Part shown: piece by piece, positions 1 through 10,000 of the stretch
Position numbering within the stretch: the first letter of the stretch is position 1
How the letters are laid out: each line of letters begins with the position of its first letter
Assembly: GCA_023381355.1 (NCBI GenBank)
Contig: JAMCUL010000013.1
Location: forward strand, 1-64,000
Length of the DNA: 64,000 bases
Reading direction: 5' to 3'
Source of the DNA: Thermoplasmatota archaeon
Lineage (GTDB): Archaea; Thermoplasmatota; Thermoplasmata; Thermoplasmatales; Thermoplasmataceae
Notes under the pieces: generated by a model
What the model saw: the letters and a program-made list of their open reading frames with translations, nothing else
Told to the model about the DNA's origin: nothing
Databases searched by the model: none
Made by a program: the position numbers and the translations under genes

Positions 1-1
1 A

Positions 2-259
2 ATAGCCCGCATACTCATAGAGACCATACATACAATGCTCAAAAAGGGCACAGAATTCATCGATCGGATCGATGCACTGACGGAGAGGAAGATGATCGCA
101 ATGAGATCAAGGGCAGTAAAACCTTCACAGATCAGCACAATAGAGGATCGCATGAATGAGCTCAGAAATATTCAGAAGGAGAGGCAAAAGAGAAACAGCA
201 CTGAAGGAAAGATAAATAACCGGATGCAATTACATGATTACCATAGAACTTTTTCATAG
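2..259 (+). pseudogene. C-terminal fragment of a probable IS110/IS116-type transposase, truncated by the window edge
   Basis: Open frame from base 2 reads IARILIETIHTMLKKGTEFIDRIDALTERKMIAMRSRAVKPSQ..., resembling the C-terminal tail of IS110-family transposases; 5' end lies outside the window. Confidence 0.4.
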
Positions 260-311
260 AAGGATAATAAACAAGAAAGGTTAAACTGCTGATCATGTTG
301 TTAGAAATGCC

Positions 312-452
312 TTAAATTTGTGGCATTCCGGCGTATTCCTGGCCGGCCGGGACTTGGTAAACCAGGACGAGTGACGAGACTATGAGAATCGAAGCCAATA
401 TAATGGTTGCGATTGCTCTCCTACTCTCTGTTGAAGTTTTCACTTTGTTCAC
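312..452 (-). CDS. Small single-TM protein, type IV pilin-like (class III signal-like) N-terminus, GTG start
   Basis: Manual translation VNKVKTSTESRRAIATIILASILIVSSLVLVYQVPAGQEYAGMPQI*; basic segment then a 20-residue hydrophobic helix. Not in the ORF track (no ATG at the start). Confidence 0.4.
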   Translation of the reverse strand: MNKVKTSTESRRAIATIILASILIVSSLVLVYQVPAGQEYAGMPQI

Positions 453-484
453 TTCTCTAGGCTTCCAGAACAGCGAGAACCTCA

Positions 485-523
485 AGGTTTCGGAGCTCGA
501 GGGCTTTCGCTGCTCCGAAACCT
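485..523. repeat. Perfect 12-bp inverted repeat (aggtttcggagc / gctccgaaacct) with 15-nt loop
   Basis: Arms 485-496 and 512-523 read directly from the sequence; lies between the small pilin-like ORF and the FkbM gene. Confidence 0.8.
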
Positions 524-559
524 AATTCTCTTTATGACGTGGAATATAGAAATAATTAA

Positions 560-1345
560 CTATTTTGGTGAAAAAAAGAGGATCTGAAGAAGATCCATTT
601 TGCCTTCTCCTTTTGAGGGTGTTGATTCATATCTTTGAACATACCCCTCTTTAGATAGAAATTCTTGTACTTCTGATTTCAGGATCTTTGAATGCACTTC
701 GATGGCTATGCTTGGCTTGTTTCTTCGCATTGTGCTGACTGCTCCTTTGAGTACGGGCATTTCCATTCCTTCAACGTCGATTTTGAGAAGATCTATGCCT
801 GAAAGGTTGTATGAATCGAGAGGCCTGACTTTGATTCTAATTTTTGTGCCTGTTCCAAATTGGGTGATCATTGCCCCAATCCGATCACTATCGATTCTAA
901 GTTCTGTTTCTTCCTCGAATTCACCCAGAGCTATGTTTTCCGCTTTCATATGTACATGATTTGTTTCTATGAGCTCTTGGAGTTTTTGGAAATTGGAAAG
1001 TAAGGGTTCAAAGGCGTATGCCTCTTTTGCTCCTTTGAGGATGCTTAGAACTGCGAATTCACCGTACTTTGCTCCCACATCCACGACTGACTTTGGTGAC
1101 AATCCTGGGAAGCTATATGGATCTTCAACAAGGACTTCATGTATCTGGACTTTGTCAATATCACTCCAGCCGATAGGTACCTTCATTCCTATTTCAGACA
1201 GCCTCTTTTCAACCTGAATGGCTAGATTCCGATTGAGTCTTTCGTATCTCTTTTTTCTTCCAGATTTTGAGAAAATTTCCCAAGGATAATACGGAGTTTC
1301 TTTGAATGTATGGATAGCCCACTTAATGTCTTTTTTATGTATCAT
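560..1345 (-). CDS. FkbM-family SAM-dependent methyltransferase
   Basis: 261 aa; VVDVGAKYGEFAVLSILKGAKEAYAFEPL and DLLKIDVEGMEMPVLKGA motifs. Confidence 0.85.
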   Translation of the reverse strand: MIHKKDIKWAIHTFKETPYYPWEIFSKSGRKKRYERLNRNLAIQVEKRLSEIGMKVPIGWSDIDKVQIHEVLVEDPYSFPGLSPKSVVDVGAKYGEFAVLSILKGAKEAYAFEPLLSNFQKLQELIETNHVHMKAENIALGEFEEETELRIDSDRIGAMITQFGTGTKIRIKVRPLDSYNLSGIDLLKIDVEGMEMPVLKGAVSTMRRNKPSIAIEVHSKILKSEVQEFLSKEGYVQRYESTPSKGEGKMDLLQILFFSPK

Positions 1346-1551
1346 TTTCTCCCCATGTTCTTGCTCAATATTATGATTCCTCTGTCTCTCTTCTCCCAGG
1401 ATAGGTTTAGGTTGTGCATGGCAATATGCTTAGAGACGCACCGGACTGACATGCCCCCTTTTTTAGCTACTGTTCTTGTCGATATCTTCGAGTGACCCTT
1501 CCTGAAGAAATCATCAACTATTTCCTGAATGATGCGATCAATGTCGTCCAT
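1342..1551 (-). CDS. Small HTH-like protein, overlaps FkbM start by 4 nt
   Basis: 69 aa; STRTVAKKGGMSVRCVSKHIAMHNL looks like a helix-turn-helix; ATGA overlap with the downstream gene. Confidence 0.5.
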   Translation of the reverse strand: MDDIDRIIQEIVDDFFRKGHSKISTRTVAKKGGMSVRCVSKHIAMHNLNLSWEKRDRGIIILSKNMGRK

Positions 1552-1908
1552 GGTGTTTCCTCCTTGCCAAGTACGACATAATTTGAATTTCCCCGATGGA
1601 TGCGATGTAAAAAATTAGAATTGCCCCTACGGGAAATGAATGAGAAAGAGAGTCGGCTGCACAGTCAAAGAATGTCCTCACCTAAACCAGCAGAGTGATT
1701 CTCATTCACCTCTCCCTGCGTCTTCGTGTTCATTACAAGGAGACTAAGGAATACAACGATCAGTAGCACAAGGATGACCGGATGGGTTGCCAGCCAGATC
1801 ATACCAAGAATCGTGAGGAGTATGGGGAAAGAAGGAGATAATATCCCAGAGGGATTCGTTTCATGGCACCCTCTCCATGTATCGCTTGGTGTCTGCGGCT
1901 GAGATCTA

Positions 1909-3138
1909 GTATTGCGTTTCCATAATAAGCTTACAACATTACGACATTATGCCCTCAGGCATCTCATCCATTTTCCAGTTCCAGGTGAATACAACCGGTT
2001 CGTCGTTCAGATCCTGTATGTATTTCAGCATCCTTTCCTTCAGCTCTTTCTTTGATTCAACTCTTATCCCTCTGAGCATGGATCTTGCTATCTTGCTGAA
2101 AAACATCTCTATTATGTTGAGCCATGAGGCATGGGTTGGTGTAAATACAAAGTGGAATCTCCATGGTCTTGATGACAGGTACCTCATTGTCTCCCTGGAA
2201 GTGTGAACACTGTGGTTGTCCAGAATAACTGTGATCCGGGAATCTTCCGGATAATAACTGTCCACGAGTTCAAGCCATTTCACAAACTCCAGGCTCCTGT
2301 GCCTGTCCTCAACGAGTGGTATTACATGACCGGAAACAAGGTCAATTCCTGCCATCAGTGACAGTGTCCCGTTACGCCTGTAATCATGATTCCTGGAGAT
2401 GAATCCATTTTCAACATCAGGCTGTTCATCCGGGTATATGTTGCTGATTGCCTGTATGCCTGGCTTCTCATCATATGACAGTATGGCGGTCTGCATCTCC
2501 CTGTCTGGTTCGTTTTCCTCCCTGAGTATCTTTACTTCCCTGTAGACATGAAGGACTTCAGCCTGCTTCTTTTCATGTTCAGGATCAGTCCTCTCCATGT
2601 AGTATCTGATCTTATGGGGACGGATGTTGCCTTTTGTCAGTATCTTTGATACCGTTCCATTGGATATATCCTTGAGATTATACTCCTCAGGTGCATTCTT
2701 CCTGATGTATTCCGTCAATAATCGGTTTGTCCACACCTCGTATGTATATCCAAGATCTGAAGGCTTTGTGCATGCGCTCTTTATGATGAAGGATCTTTCA
2801 TCATCGCCAATTGCCCTGTTTCTTCCCCTGCCCGGTAAGTCCTTAAGTGCCTTCTCCACACCAAATGAGATAGCCTTGTCTATTACAAGGTATACCCTTG
2901 TCCTGTTGGTACCTAATTCCCTTGCAATTGCATTCACTCCTTTACCCTCATAATCCATGAGGATTATCCTGGCCCTGTCATACTCCCTCTCCCCAGATTT
3001 TCCGGATCTGAAAATCTTCTCAAGACGTGCTTTTTCCTCTGGATTCAGCACAACATGGGGCTTTGTTCTTTGAAACACCATGCTTGTATATCGTTTCTGA
3101 GTATAAACAGTTGCAAGTGTAATTAGGAAACGCTATAC
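1909..3138 (-). mobile_element. IS630-family insertion sequence, about 1.23 kb, with terminal inverted repeats and TA target duplication
   Basis: Left end GTATTGCGTTTCC (1909-1921), right end GGAAACGCTATAC (3126-3138; reverse complement GTATAGCGTTTCC, 12/13 match); flanked by TA at 1907-1908 and 3139-3140; encloses a full DDE transposase. Confidence 0.85.
1939..3081 (-). CDS. IS630 family DDE transposase
   Basis: 380 aa, N-terminal HTH (GVNAIARELGTNRTRVYLVIDKA), VILDNHSVHTSRE and PTHASWLNIIEMFFSKIARSMLRG motifs. Confidence 0.9.
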   Translation of the reverse strand: MVFQRTKPHVVLNPEEKARLEKIFRSGKSGEREYDRARIILMDYEGKGVNAIARELGTNRTRVYLVIDKAISFGVEKALKDLPGRGRNRAIGDDERSFIIKSACTKPSDLGYTYEVWTNRLLTEYIRKNAPEEYNLKDISNGTVSKILTKGNIRPHKIRYYMERTDPEHEKKQAEVLHVYREVKILREENEPDREMQTAILSYDEKPGIQAISNIYPDEQPDVENGFISRNHDYRRNGTLSLMAGIDLVSGHVIPLVEDRHRSLEFVKWLELVDSYYPEDSRITVILDNHSVHTSRETMRYLSSRPWRFHFVFTPTHASWLNIIEMFFSKIARSMLRGIRVESKKELKERMLKYIQDLNDEPVVFTWNWKMDEMPEGIMS

Positions 3139-3517
3139 TAGGTTGAAAGTATCCTGAGGAACTTCTCTTTCTGACCGAAAAAATAAAGATTGTAGACTGT
3201 CAGGACCCTTTGAAAATCAATGAAGTGCCTGGCATCTTAGAAGGAGCGATGGCACTCCATTATACTGTCCCTGAACTGCGTGAATTCCGGCTCGAGGGCC
3301 TCTGCGAGATTTGCCAGGGAGCAAAGGCAATCATCTAGCCTTACCTGATTCATGGAAATCCTTACGCAAGTTTCAGAAGATATCCGAAAATATCCAGACC
3401 AAGATAGAACCCTAAGGCCAGACAATGCAACGCTGGCCGAAACCTGCCTATTTTCACACTGGTAAATGAAGAAATTGTTTTGTTGATGTTTCACTTTCTC
3501 ATGATATTTGATCCTGA

Positions 3518-3658
3518 TGGGAGCACTGGGATTTGAACCCAGATCTGCGGGTCTCTTCCCGGTTCATAGTTCCAGTCAATCATCACGTCTTCAGATGACC
3601 CGATTCTAATCAAAACCTGACTGGAGCCCGTTAGGATACCTGACTACCCCATGCTCCC
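3518..3658 (-). tRNA. tRNA-Trp (CCA), intron-containing
   Basis: Acceptor GGGAGCA/TGCTCCC + A73; T arm CTGGG TTCAAAT CCCAG; D arm; anticodon loop CT-CCA-G; intron about 68 nt after position 37. Confidence 0.85.
3553..3620 (-). ncRNA. tRNA-Trp intron with box C/D-like guide RNA architecture
   Basis: Intron contains TGATTA (box C-like), CTGA (D'), GTGATGA (C'), ATGA (D-like); guide CGGGTC is complementary to GACCCG of the 3' exon and guide GACTGGA is complementary to TCCAGTC around the anticodon. Confidence 0.7.
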
Positions 3659-3837
3659 ATGGTTTTACTTCGGCTTTCTGTCTCAATGGAGACTTACGCC
3701 AGATCGTATATTCCTATAAATATCTATTTCATAGAGTTGCTTTAAAAATCAGATCAATGGTCTTGAAAACAAAATCCTTAACTTCAAACTAATTGGAATT
3801 TCAATTGGAATAAATAATTGGAAATAAACCATTAAGA

Positions 3838-3945
3838 TTAACTCTTACTGGCTTTTCTCTGTCTCTTCAGTCTTCTTATCCTCTTCTTTCTCCATTTCCA
3901 TCTCATATTGCCTTTTTTCTTCCAGTCCCGTGAACTTCTCTTCAA
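3838..3945 (-). CDS. rpl41e: 50S ribosomal protein eL41 (L41e)
   Basis: Manual translation from TTG: (M)[40 protein letters not shown] Shine-Dalgarno 5 nt upstream; closely resembles recalled archaeal L41e sequences ([25 protein letters not shown]). Confidence 0.85.
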   Translation of the reverse strand: MKRSSRDWKKKGNMRWKWRKKRIRRLKRQRKASKS

Positions 3946-4113
3946 TATTTCACCTCAAATACGCACATCATAGATTTCTGAATTGATGTCTTGCTAGGAT
4001 TCTTGGCTATTGTATTTTTTCGATTTAGCCTTGCAACCTGTATCCGGTATATCGGCAGCTATTATAAATATTTATTTTGTGAACGTTTATTTACTAATTT
4101 GGATTGAAGTGGC

Positions 4114-4455
4114 ATGGCCGACGATATTGAAAAATCCATAAAAGAGATAATGAGGAGTCTGCCGTCAGAAGAGATGTACATTGAGTCTGTCAGGGAAATA
4201 GTCAAAGAACTCATAAAAGAATATATCCGAAAAAAGCTGAATGAAAATGAAGGTCTGAAAAAGGAACTGGCCTCGGTGATCGAGAACTATCTTGAGGCCA
4301 AGATCAGGGAATACGATTCGATGGCCAGAATGGCCAAGATCACTGCAAAAATAGGATTTTTAAGTGCACCTGAATCGGTCAGGGAAGAGGCAACAAAGGA
4401 CCTGATTGAATCATTCAGGAAGGAGATTGAGGAGATAATACTCAGGACCCTTTAA
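4114..4455 (+). CDS. Hypothetical helical charged protein
   Basis: 113 aa, strongly K/E rich helical; own promoter-like AT-rich upstream; convergent with the PolD small subunit gene. Confidence 0.6.
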   Translation: MADDIEKSIKEIMRSLPSEEMYIESVREIVKELIKEYIRKKLNENEGLKKELASVIENYLEAKIREYDSMARMAKITAKIGFLSAPESVREEATKDLIESFRKEIEEIILRTL

Positions 4456-5889
4456 TCAGGTTGAAAAATTCTTTTTGATAACACTCATGGAATTCAGATC
4501 AAAGAGAGTAAGGATGCTCGGCTCAGGCGAGTAGTTCATCATTTTCTGGTATTCAGTTTGTGATTGCCATGTTGACGAATTCACATATCTTACGCCCCTG
4601 TAATTTCCTGTATAATGACCGTGGATATGACCGGTTATAAAGATATCCGGTACCTGTTCCATCACGTGATAATCCACCTGTGATGGTACTATTGGAGTCC
4701 TTCCACCATATGATGATCCCATGTATCTTCTCTTTAGCATAAGTTCGATGGCACTCCCAACACTGTCCATGCTTCCTCCTGGAATCAGCTCTATGAGATC
4801 GTTGAGTGCCATTCCATGATAAACTGTAATGTTCTTTTTATTGAGGACAAGATTGTAAGGATTTGGGAGGAACCTCACGTTTGATGAGAACATGTCTCTG
4901 ATTTTCCCGTTAAACGCAGGTTGAGGTTCAGCAAGTCTCACAGTATCGTGGTTGCCAGGCATTATGTATACCTTTATGTCTTCTGGGATTTCGTTTACAA
5001 ATTCTGCCAGATATTCATACTGTTCATACGGGTTTATGATCTCCAGATCGTTCTCCTGACCGGGGTAGACTCCGATCCCATCGATTACATCTCCACTCAG
5101 GATGAGATGTTTAAGGTTAGCGCTTTCATCCTGTGACTTCTTTATCCACTGTATCATTCTCGAATAAGAATCCCTGAGGAATGTTTTACTTCCTGCATGT
5201 ATATCTGATATCGAACCGACATATTCTGGTTCCCTTCCCGTGTAATCTATCATTCGATCAGGAATATCCGGTCTTATGATTTCGTTTGCAAAAATCACCG
5301 GCTCGCTCTTTCCTCTGTCACTGGATGCTTCCGGCTTGCTTCCGATTACGCCTATCACCTCATCGTTCAGGAGAAGTTCTTTTGATAGGCTGTTCTTGTT
5401 CATTATTATGACATCCATGAAGTCCTCTGTATCCTCAATCCTGAATTTCTTGTGCCCATTCTTGGTTTCCGTTATATCGCTGATCATTCCAACAATCTTC
5501 ACATAACCCTTTGGCATCCTCTTAACTGCAGATATGCTTGATACCTCCCTAAGTTTTCCTGAGGTTACTACAATTTTCTTCAGTTTCTCGTACCTGCTTA
5601 CAAAGACTCTCCTGAAATCATCAACCGAGCTGTTCGCCTTAATTTCTGAGAAGTCTATCTCCTCCAGACTGGCCTCCCTCTTCTGTGGTTTAGATATCAG
5701 CCTGAGGACATCCTTGACTTCAATATAGCCTCTTTCAGATATTTCCTGGTTGTAAAGGCTTACTATGGAGGAACCCATCGACTTTTCAATCATTAATTCC
5801 AGTGCTTTTGGGTCCAGAAGTATCCCTTTGCCCTGAAAAAAGGAAATGATCTTCTCCCTGTTGTCGAACAAGGTACTGGACATAAACAA
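4456..5889 (-). CDS. polB: DNA polymerase D small subunit (DP1, calcineurin-like phosphoesterase)
   Basis: 477 aa; OB-like region then SDIHAGSKTF, LSGDVIDGIG, MPGNHD, ITGHIHGH phosphoesterase motifs. Confidence 0.92.
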   Translation of the reverse strand: MFMSSTLFDNREKIISFFQGKGILLDPKALELMIEKSMGSSIVSLYNQEISERGYIEVKDVLRLISKPQKREASLEEIDFSEIKANSSVDDFRRVFVSRYEKLKKIVVTSGKLREVSSISAVKRMPKGYVKIVGMISDITETKNGHKKFRIEDTEDFMDVIIMNKNSLSKELLLNDEVIGVIGSKPEASSDRGKSEPVIFANEIIRPDIPDRMIDYTGREPEYVGSISDIHAGSKTFLRDSYSRMIQWIKKSQDESANLKHLILSGDVIDGIGVYPGQENDLEIINPYEQYEYLAEFVNEIPEDIKVYIMPGNHDTVRLAEPQPAFNGKIRDMFSSNVRFLPNPYNLVLNKKNITVYHGMALNDLIELIPGGSMDSVGSAIELMLKRRYMGSSYGGRTPIVPSQVDYHVMEQVPDIFITGHIHGHYTGNYRGVRYVNSSTWQSQTEYQKMMNYSPEPSILTLFDLNSMSVIKKNFST

Positions 5890-5956
5890 ATAATGCCATC
5901 AAAGTCTATAAGGTTGTCCTAACAAGATATGTATACAAAAAATAAATACGGAATAG

Positions 5957-6826
5957 TTGGAAAAAAAGGAGGACTTGCTTTTCTTTGTTTTTATGGCCTC
6001 TTTCTGGTCACTGAACTATCCTCTTGTTAAGATTTCACTTTCTTACGAAAATGCATTTTCGCTTCTTCTTTACAGGGTTTTGTTTTCACTTCTAGGTATC
6101 CTGTTACTGTTCAACAGAAGGATAAAGTTCAGGTTACCTGCCCGTTCGCACGCGAAAATGATCATCCTGTCACTCTTCAACGTGGTCATATTCATGGAAC
6201 TCTGGTTTATCGGGGAAAGTACAGTCTCATCATCACTGAGTTCCATAATCATCTACACCTACCCCATTATATCAACTCTCCTATCTTTGCTCCTGTTGAA
6301 GGAGAAATTCTCCAGTGAGACAATTCTTGGATTGATCCTTGGTTTTTCAGGCGTGATTGTAATATTTTCCAATTCTCTCAGTGCATCCTCCTATTATGGA
6401 ATTATATTCGAAATGTTTGCAGCCCTTTCGTGGTCACTGGGGACAGTATTCTATAAGAGATACATAAAAATTGAGGACAGGATCACCACGAACTTTTACC
6501 AGTTTGCATATTCCGTAATACCTGTTACAGCAATTGCATTCGTATTCGGAAATCCCGGTAAAATATTGAACCCGCCTCCCCTATTCCTCCTACTTGCTGC
6601 TGTTATTGGAATTCCCGGTACTGCAGTCGCATATTACTTCTTTCTGAGACTAAGCAGGGACTATGATGTTTCCGTAATTTCCTCACTTCTCTTCATAGTC
6701 CCTGCGATTTCTGTAATATTTGCATTTTTGATCCTTGGCGAAGTCCTTTCATATGTCCAGGTGGCAGGGTTTATTCTTGTTTCAATTGGGATTGTATTCT
6801 CGAGCAGGAAGAACAGGAGGCAATAG
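5957..6826 (+). CDS. EamA/DMT superfamily transporter
   Basis: 289 aa, ten hydrophobic segments with duplicated EamA pattern. Confidence 0.85.
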   Translation: MEKKEDLLFFVFMASFWSLNYPLVKISLSYENAFSLLLYRVLFSLLGILLLFNRRIKFRLPARSHAKMIILSLFNVVIFMELWFIGESTVSSSLSSIIIYTYPIISTLLSLLLLKEKFSSETILGLILGFSGVIVIFSNSLSASSYYGIIFEMFAALSWSLGTVFYKRYIKIEDRITTNFYQFAYSVIPVTAIAFVFGNPGKILNPPPLFLLLAAVIGIPGTAVAYYFFLRLSRDYDVSVISSLLFIVPAISVIFAFLILGEVLSYVQVAGFILVSIGIVFSSRKNRRQ

Positions 6827-7087
6827 TAATCATCTTCAGGAAATGGAATCATGAAGATCTACCTAATTTCATATTACTGGAAAATGTCTAATGAGAGATC
6901 ATTCAGGTTTTGAATCTTCTGGATATAAATTATAAAGCGATTTGTTGGCCAAGCTGATAAAATTTGTTTGTAATAATAATTCAGGTAACTTAAGGCAAGT
7001 CATTGCTTCGTGCAGGATAATCATTTCATTATATAAAGACAGGGGGAGAAGATAAAATTTTTATAATATGTCTATAATCTCGTACCA

Positions 7088-10000
7088 ATGAATAAAACTA
7101 AGGTATTTTTAGCAATTTTAGTGGTTGCTATAATGGTCATGGGCGTGCTATTTGTTGTGCCATCGACAGCAGGTAGTAGCACCCTAAAATCAAATGGCAA
7201 TAATTTTGTACTGGTAAGTCACAGCATAGCAGTAAGAGAAAATAATAAATTATCTCGGGGTCAAAATATAAAATTCAATCGAGACACTGCAGCATCCAAT
7301 CTCATACATCTGGCCAAAAACGACAGTCTGCCTGTTAAGGATCTGTTCATACCTAATTTCATGAGCACCTCCAAAGTTTCTAATGGACTGATAAGTCCTG
7401 GTTACAGCCAATCACCAGCTCCTATGGGTATAGGCTTCTATGGTCTTTACAATAAAAGTGGCCATATCGCAGGAAGAAATTACACATTCCCATCCGTTGC
7501 CGCAAACGTCAATCTTTCTAATTTACAAACAATCAATCTTGCCGACGATGTTCCACAGACAGTAACATTCCAGCTCAACTCTGTCCTTAGCAATGTGAAT
7601 CTGTTTGGGAATAGCAATTACAGTTTCTGGACACAAAACGTTGTTGACTATTCTGCAAGAACACATCAGGTCTCTCTCATTTTGAACATCTGGAACTTTT
7701 CAAATCCTAATGGAACAGAACTGCCAATATTGAATAATGTCTTGTATTCATCGAGTGGCCAGAGATATAATTATCCCGATGCAATCATTATTTTTGGTCC
7801 AACCTTCCAACTTGACTCCGCTAAATTAGAACTTAACCTTTATATGAACACATCTATTGTGAATGGAAGACAGGCATTATGGTTCAACTATTCTCTACCA
7901 CAGATATCGCAGAGTGGGACATATGAAGAGGCAGTGTTTAACTCCACCACAAACGCAGCTCCACTAACTTATTTGGTCAGTGGAACTACTTTAACTCCTA
8001 CTGGCTTCGTACCATACGATTCAGAAATTATGATCGGCGGTCCAGGAGGAGGGAGCACAGCAACTGTACAGAATATTTCTGGAACAATGAACCTTATGTA
8101 CTACAACACGACACAGAGTAAGTTTGTAAATGTGCCAAACGCATACGATATTGGCAGTGAGACTGGTGAGACATCGACTGGCGTTGATGTGCACTACACA
8201 GGAAGCACTGCTTATCTGACATCTGGCCCCTCAATGGTTTATGGATTATGGAACGAAACTAACAACACGTTTGCAACCTATAGTGGAAAGGTTAGCGGGA
8301 ATTCAGCATTCCTGTTTATTGGCAAGACGTCCAAAGACGCTGGTAATGGTTTCTGGAACTGGGCGCCATTGAATGGAAGTGGGAAGTTTACATACTACCT
8401 CCCAAAATCGATGAAATACCCATTTGAAGCACTTCAGAATTATTACAACATATCTGGAAATAACCTGACCTACCTTAACGTTACAACTCCTACCATAATA
8501 AACATGAAATCAAATGTTTCTATGGGAATATACACCCCCATAATACTTAACGGAAACAAGGCAGTGATGACGGTCGCATCCAGTGGAAAGGGAACAAGAA
8601 CTTCTCCGTACAAGATAAATGCTTATTCCGCAAATGGAATTAACAGCATATTCGGTCAGTTCAATGATTATCTATTTCCAGTCTTTCCGGGTGTCTTTAT
8701 CTACAACACTAATGTCAATGTTACAGTAGCCAATTTCCAGATGGCCACGGTATATTCTGGATATGCATCCAACATCACTAATTATGGTTTCCTTGGATTC
8801 AATGGACTTCCTATGTGGATTTACAACTCAACTAATGTGAGTATAACCGGTGGGACATTTGGTCAATGGTATTCTCTTGAGCAGGACGGATACTACGAAG
8901 GTTCACTTGAGTTGTGGAATTCAACCAACGTAAATGTAACGGGTTCTACATTCCTAGTTTATGGAAATGGTGCATTAGTCTACAATGCACCGTACCAGTA
9001 TGGGAACATCAGTTTCTATGAAGACGCGTTTATAGGCGCTTCCATCTATGTGTCCACAAACCTTACGAATCCATTCTGGTCCCTATACCTTGAAGGGACA
9101 GAGCAAGTAGGTCTCCAAATGTCCGGAACAGGGTATTCGGTAAAAATGAGCCAATTCTACACAGAGACACCAATCATTAGTCCTGAGTGCAATGTGATGA
9201 CAGGAAACACATCTGTTTCTTATTCAAACGTATTCAGTAATAATGCATACTGGAATTACAACGGCACATCTCCATACAATAACTATGGCCTCATGCAGAC
9301 TGGAAGCGATCTGACTCCCATGATACCAAAAGATAGTTCCAAATTTACTGTATCCGCATTGAAAGGTGAATACGACTCTTATTTCATTGATGTAGGATAT
9401 CTCGAAATAACCCTTGGCCAGGCTTCTGGAGTCTATTCGTTTACAAGTGCCTCGTTCTACCTCGATACAATGACACCCTACAAGGAATACGTAACTTCAT
9501 CAGACAACTTCGTAATGGAAGTAACAGGAAACATGATCCTCAATTCAACAACTCCATTCACCCTCAGTCCCGTAACTTCATCACTTACAGTTGATGAGAG
9601 TGGCCTGCCATCCAGCACAGTATGGACTGTATCCTATTACTACTACCAGAACGTCAGTTTCCGAGCCAGTTCAGCAAATAATCCTCTTGTGACAACCCAG
9701 ATAAACTCAACTGCAATCGCTTCAAAGAGTTCAAGTAACACGAGCATAACGATTAATGGAATAGCGCCAGGTTACTATTATGTCGCAGTAAACAGCAGCA
9801 AGTCATTTGAAGTCAGTGGAGATGCAGGCTTTGTGTTAATAGAAGGCCAGACAACCAACATGGTACAGTTCACGCACGTCAACATGTACAGTCTTACATT
9901 CAATGAGGCAGGGCTTGCATCTGGTACAACATGGTCAGTGGTGGTTAACGGTGTCTCAATGTCCAGCTCATCTGGATCAATAACGTTCACCAATCTGTAT

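Noticed and set aside
3237-3494. 85-aa minus-strand ORF between IS630 and tRNA-Trp
   Set aside because: Lacks domain-like character and lies in a non-coding-looking stretch between two non-coding elements; likely spurious.
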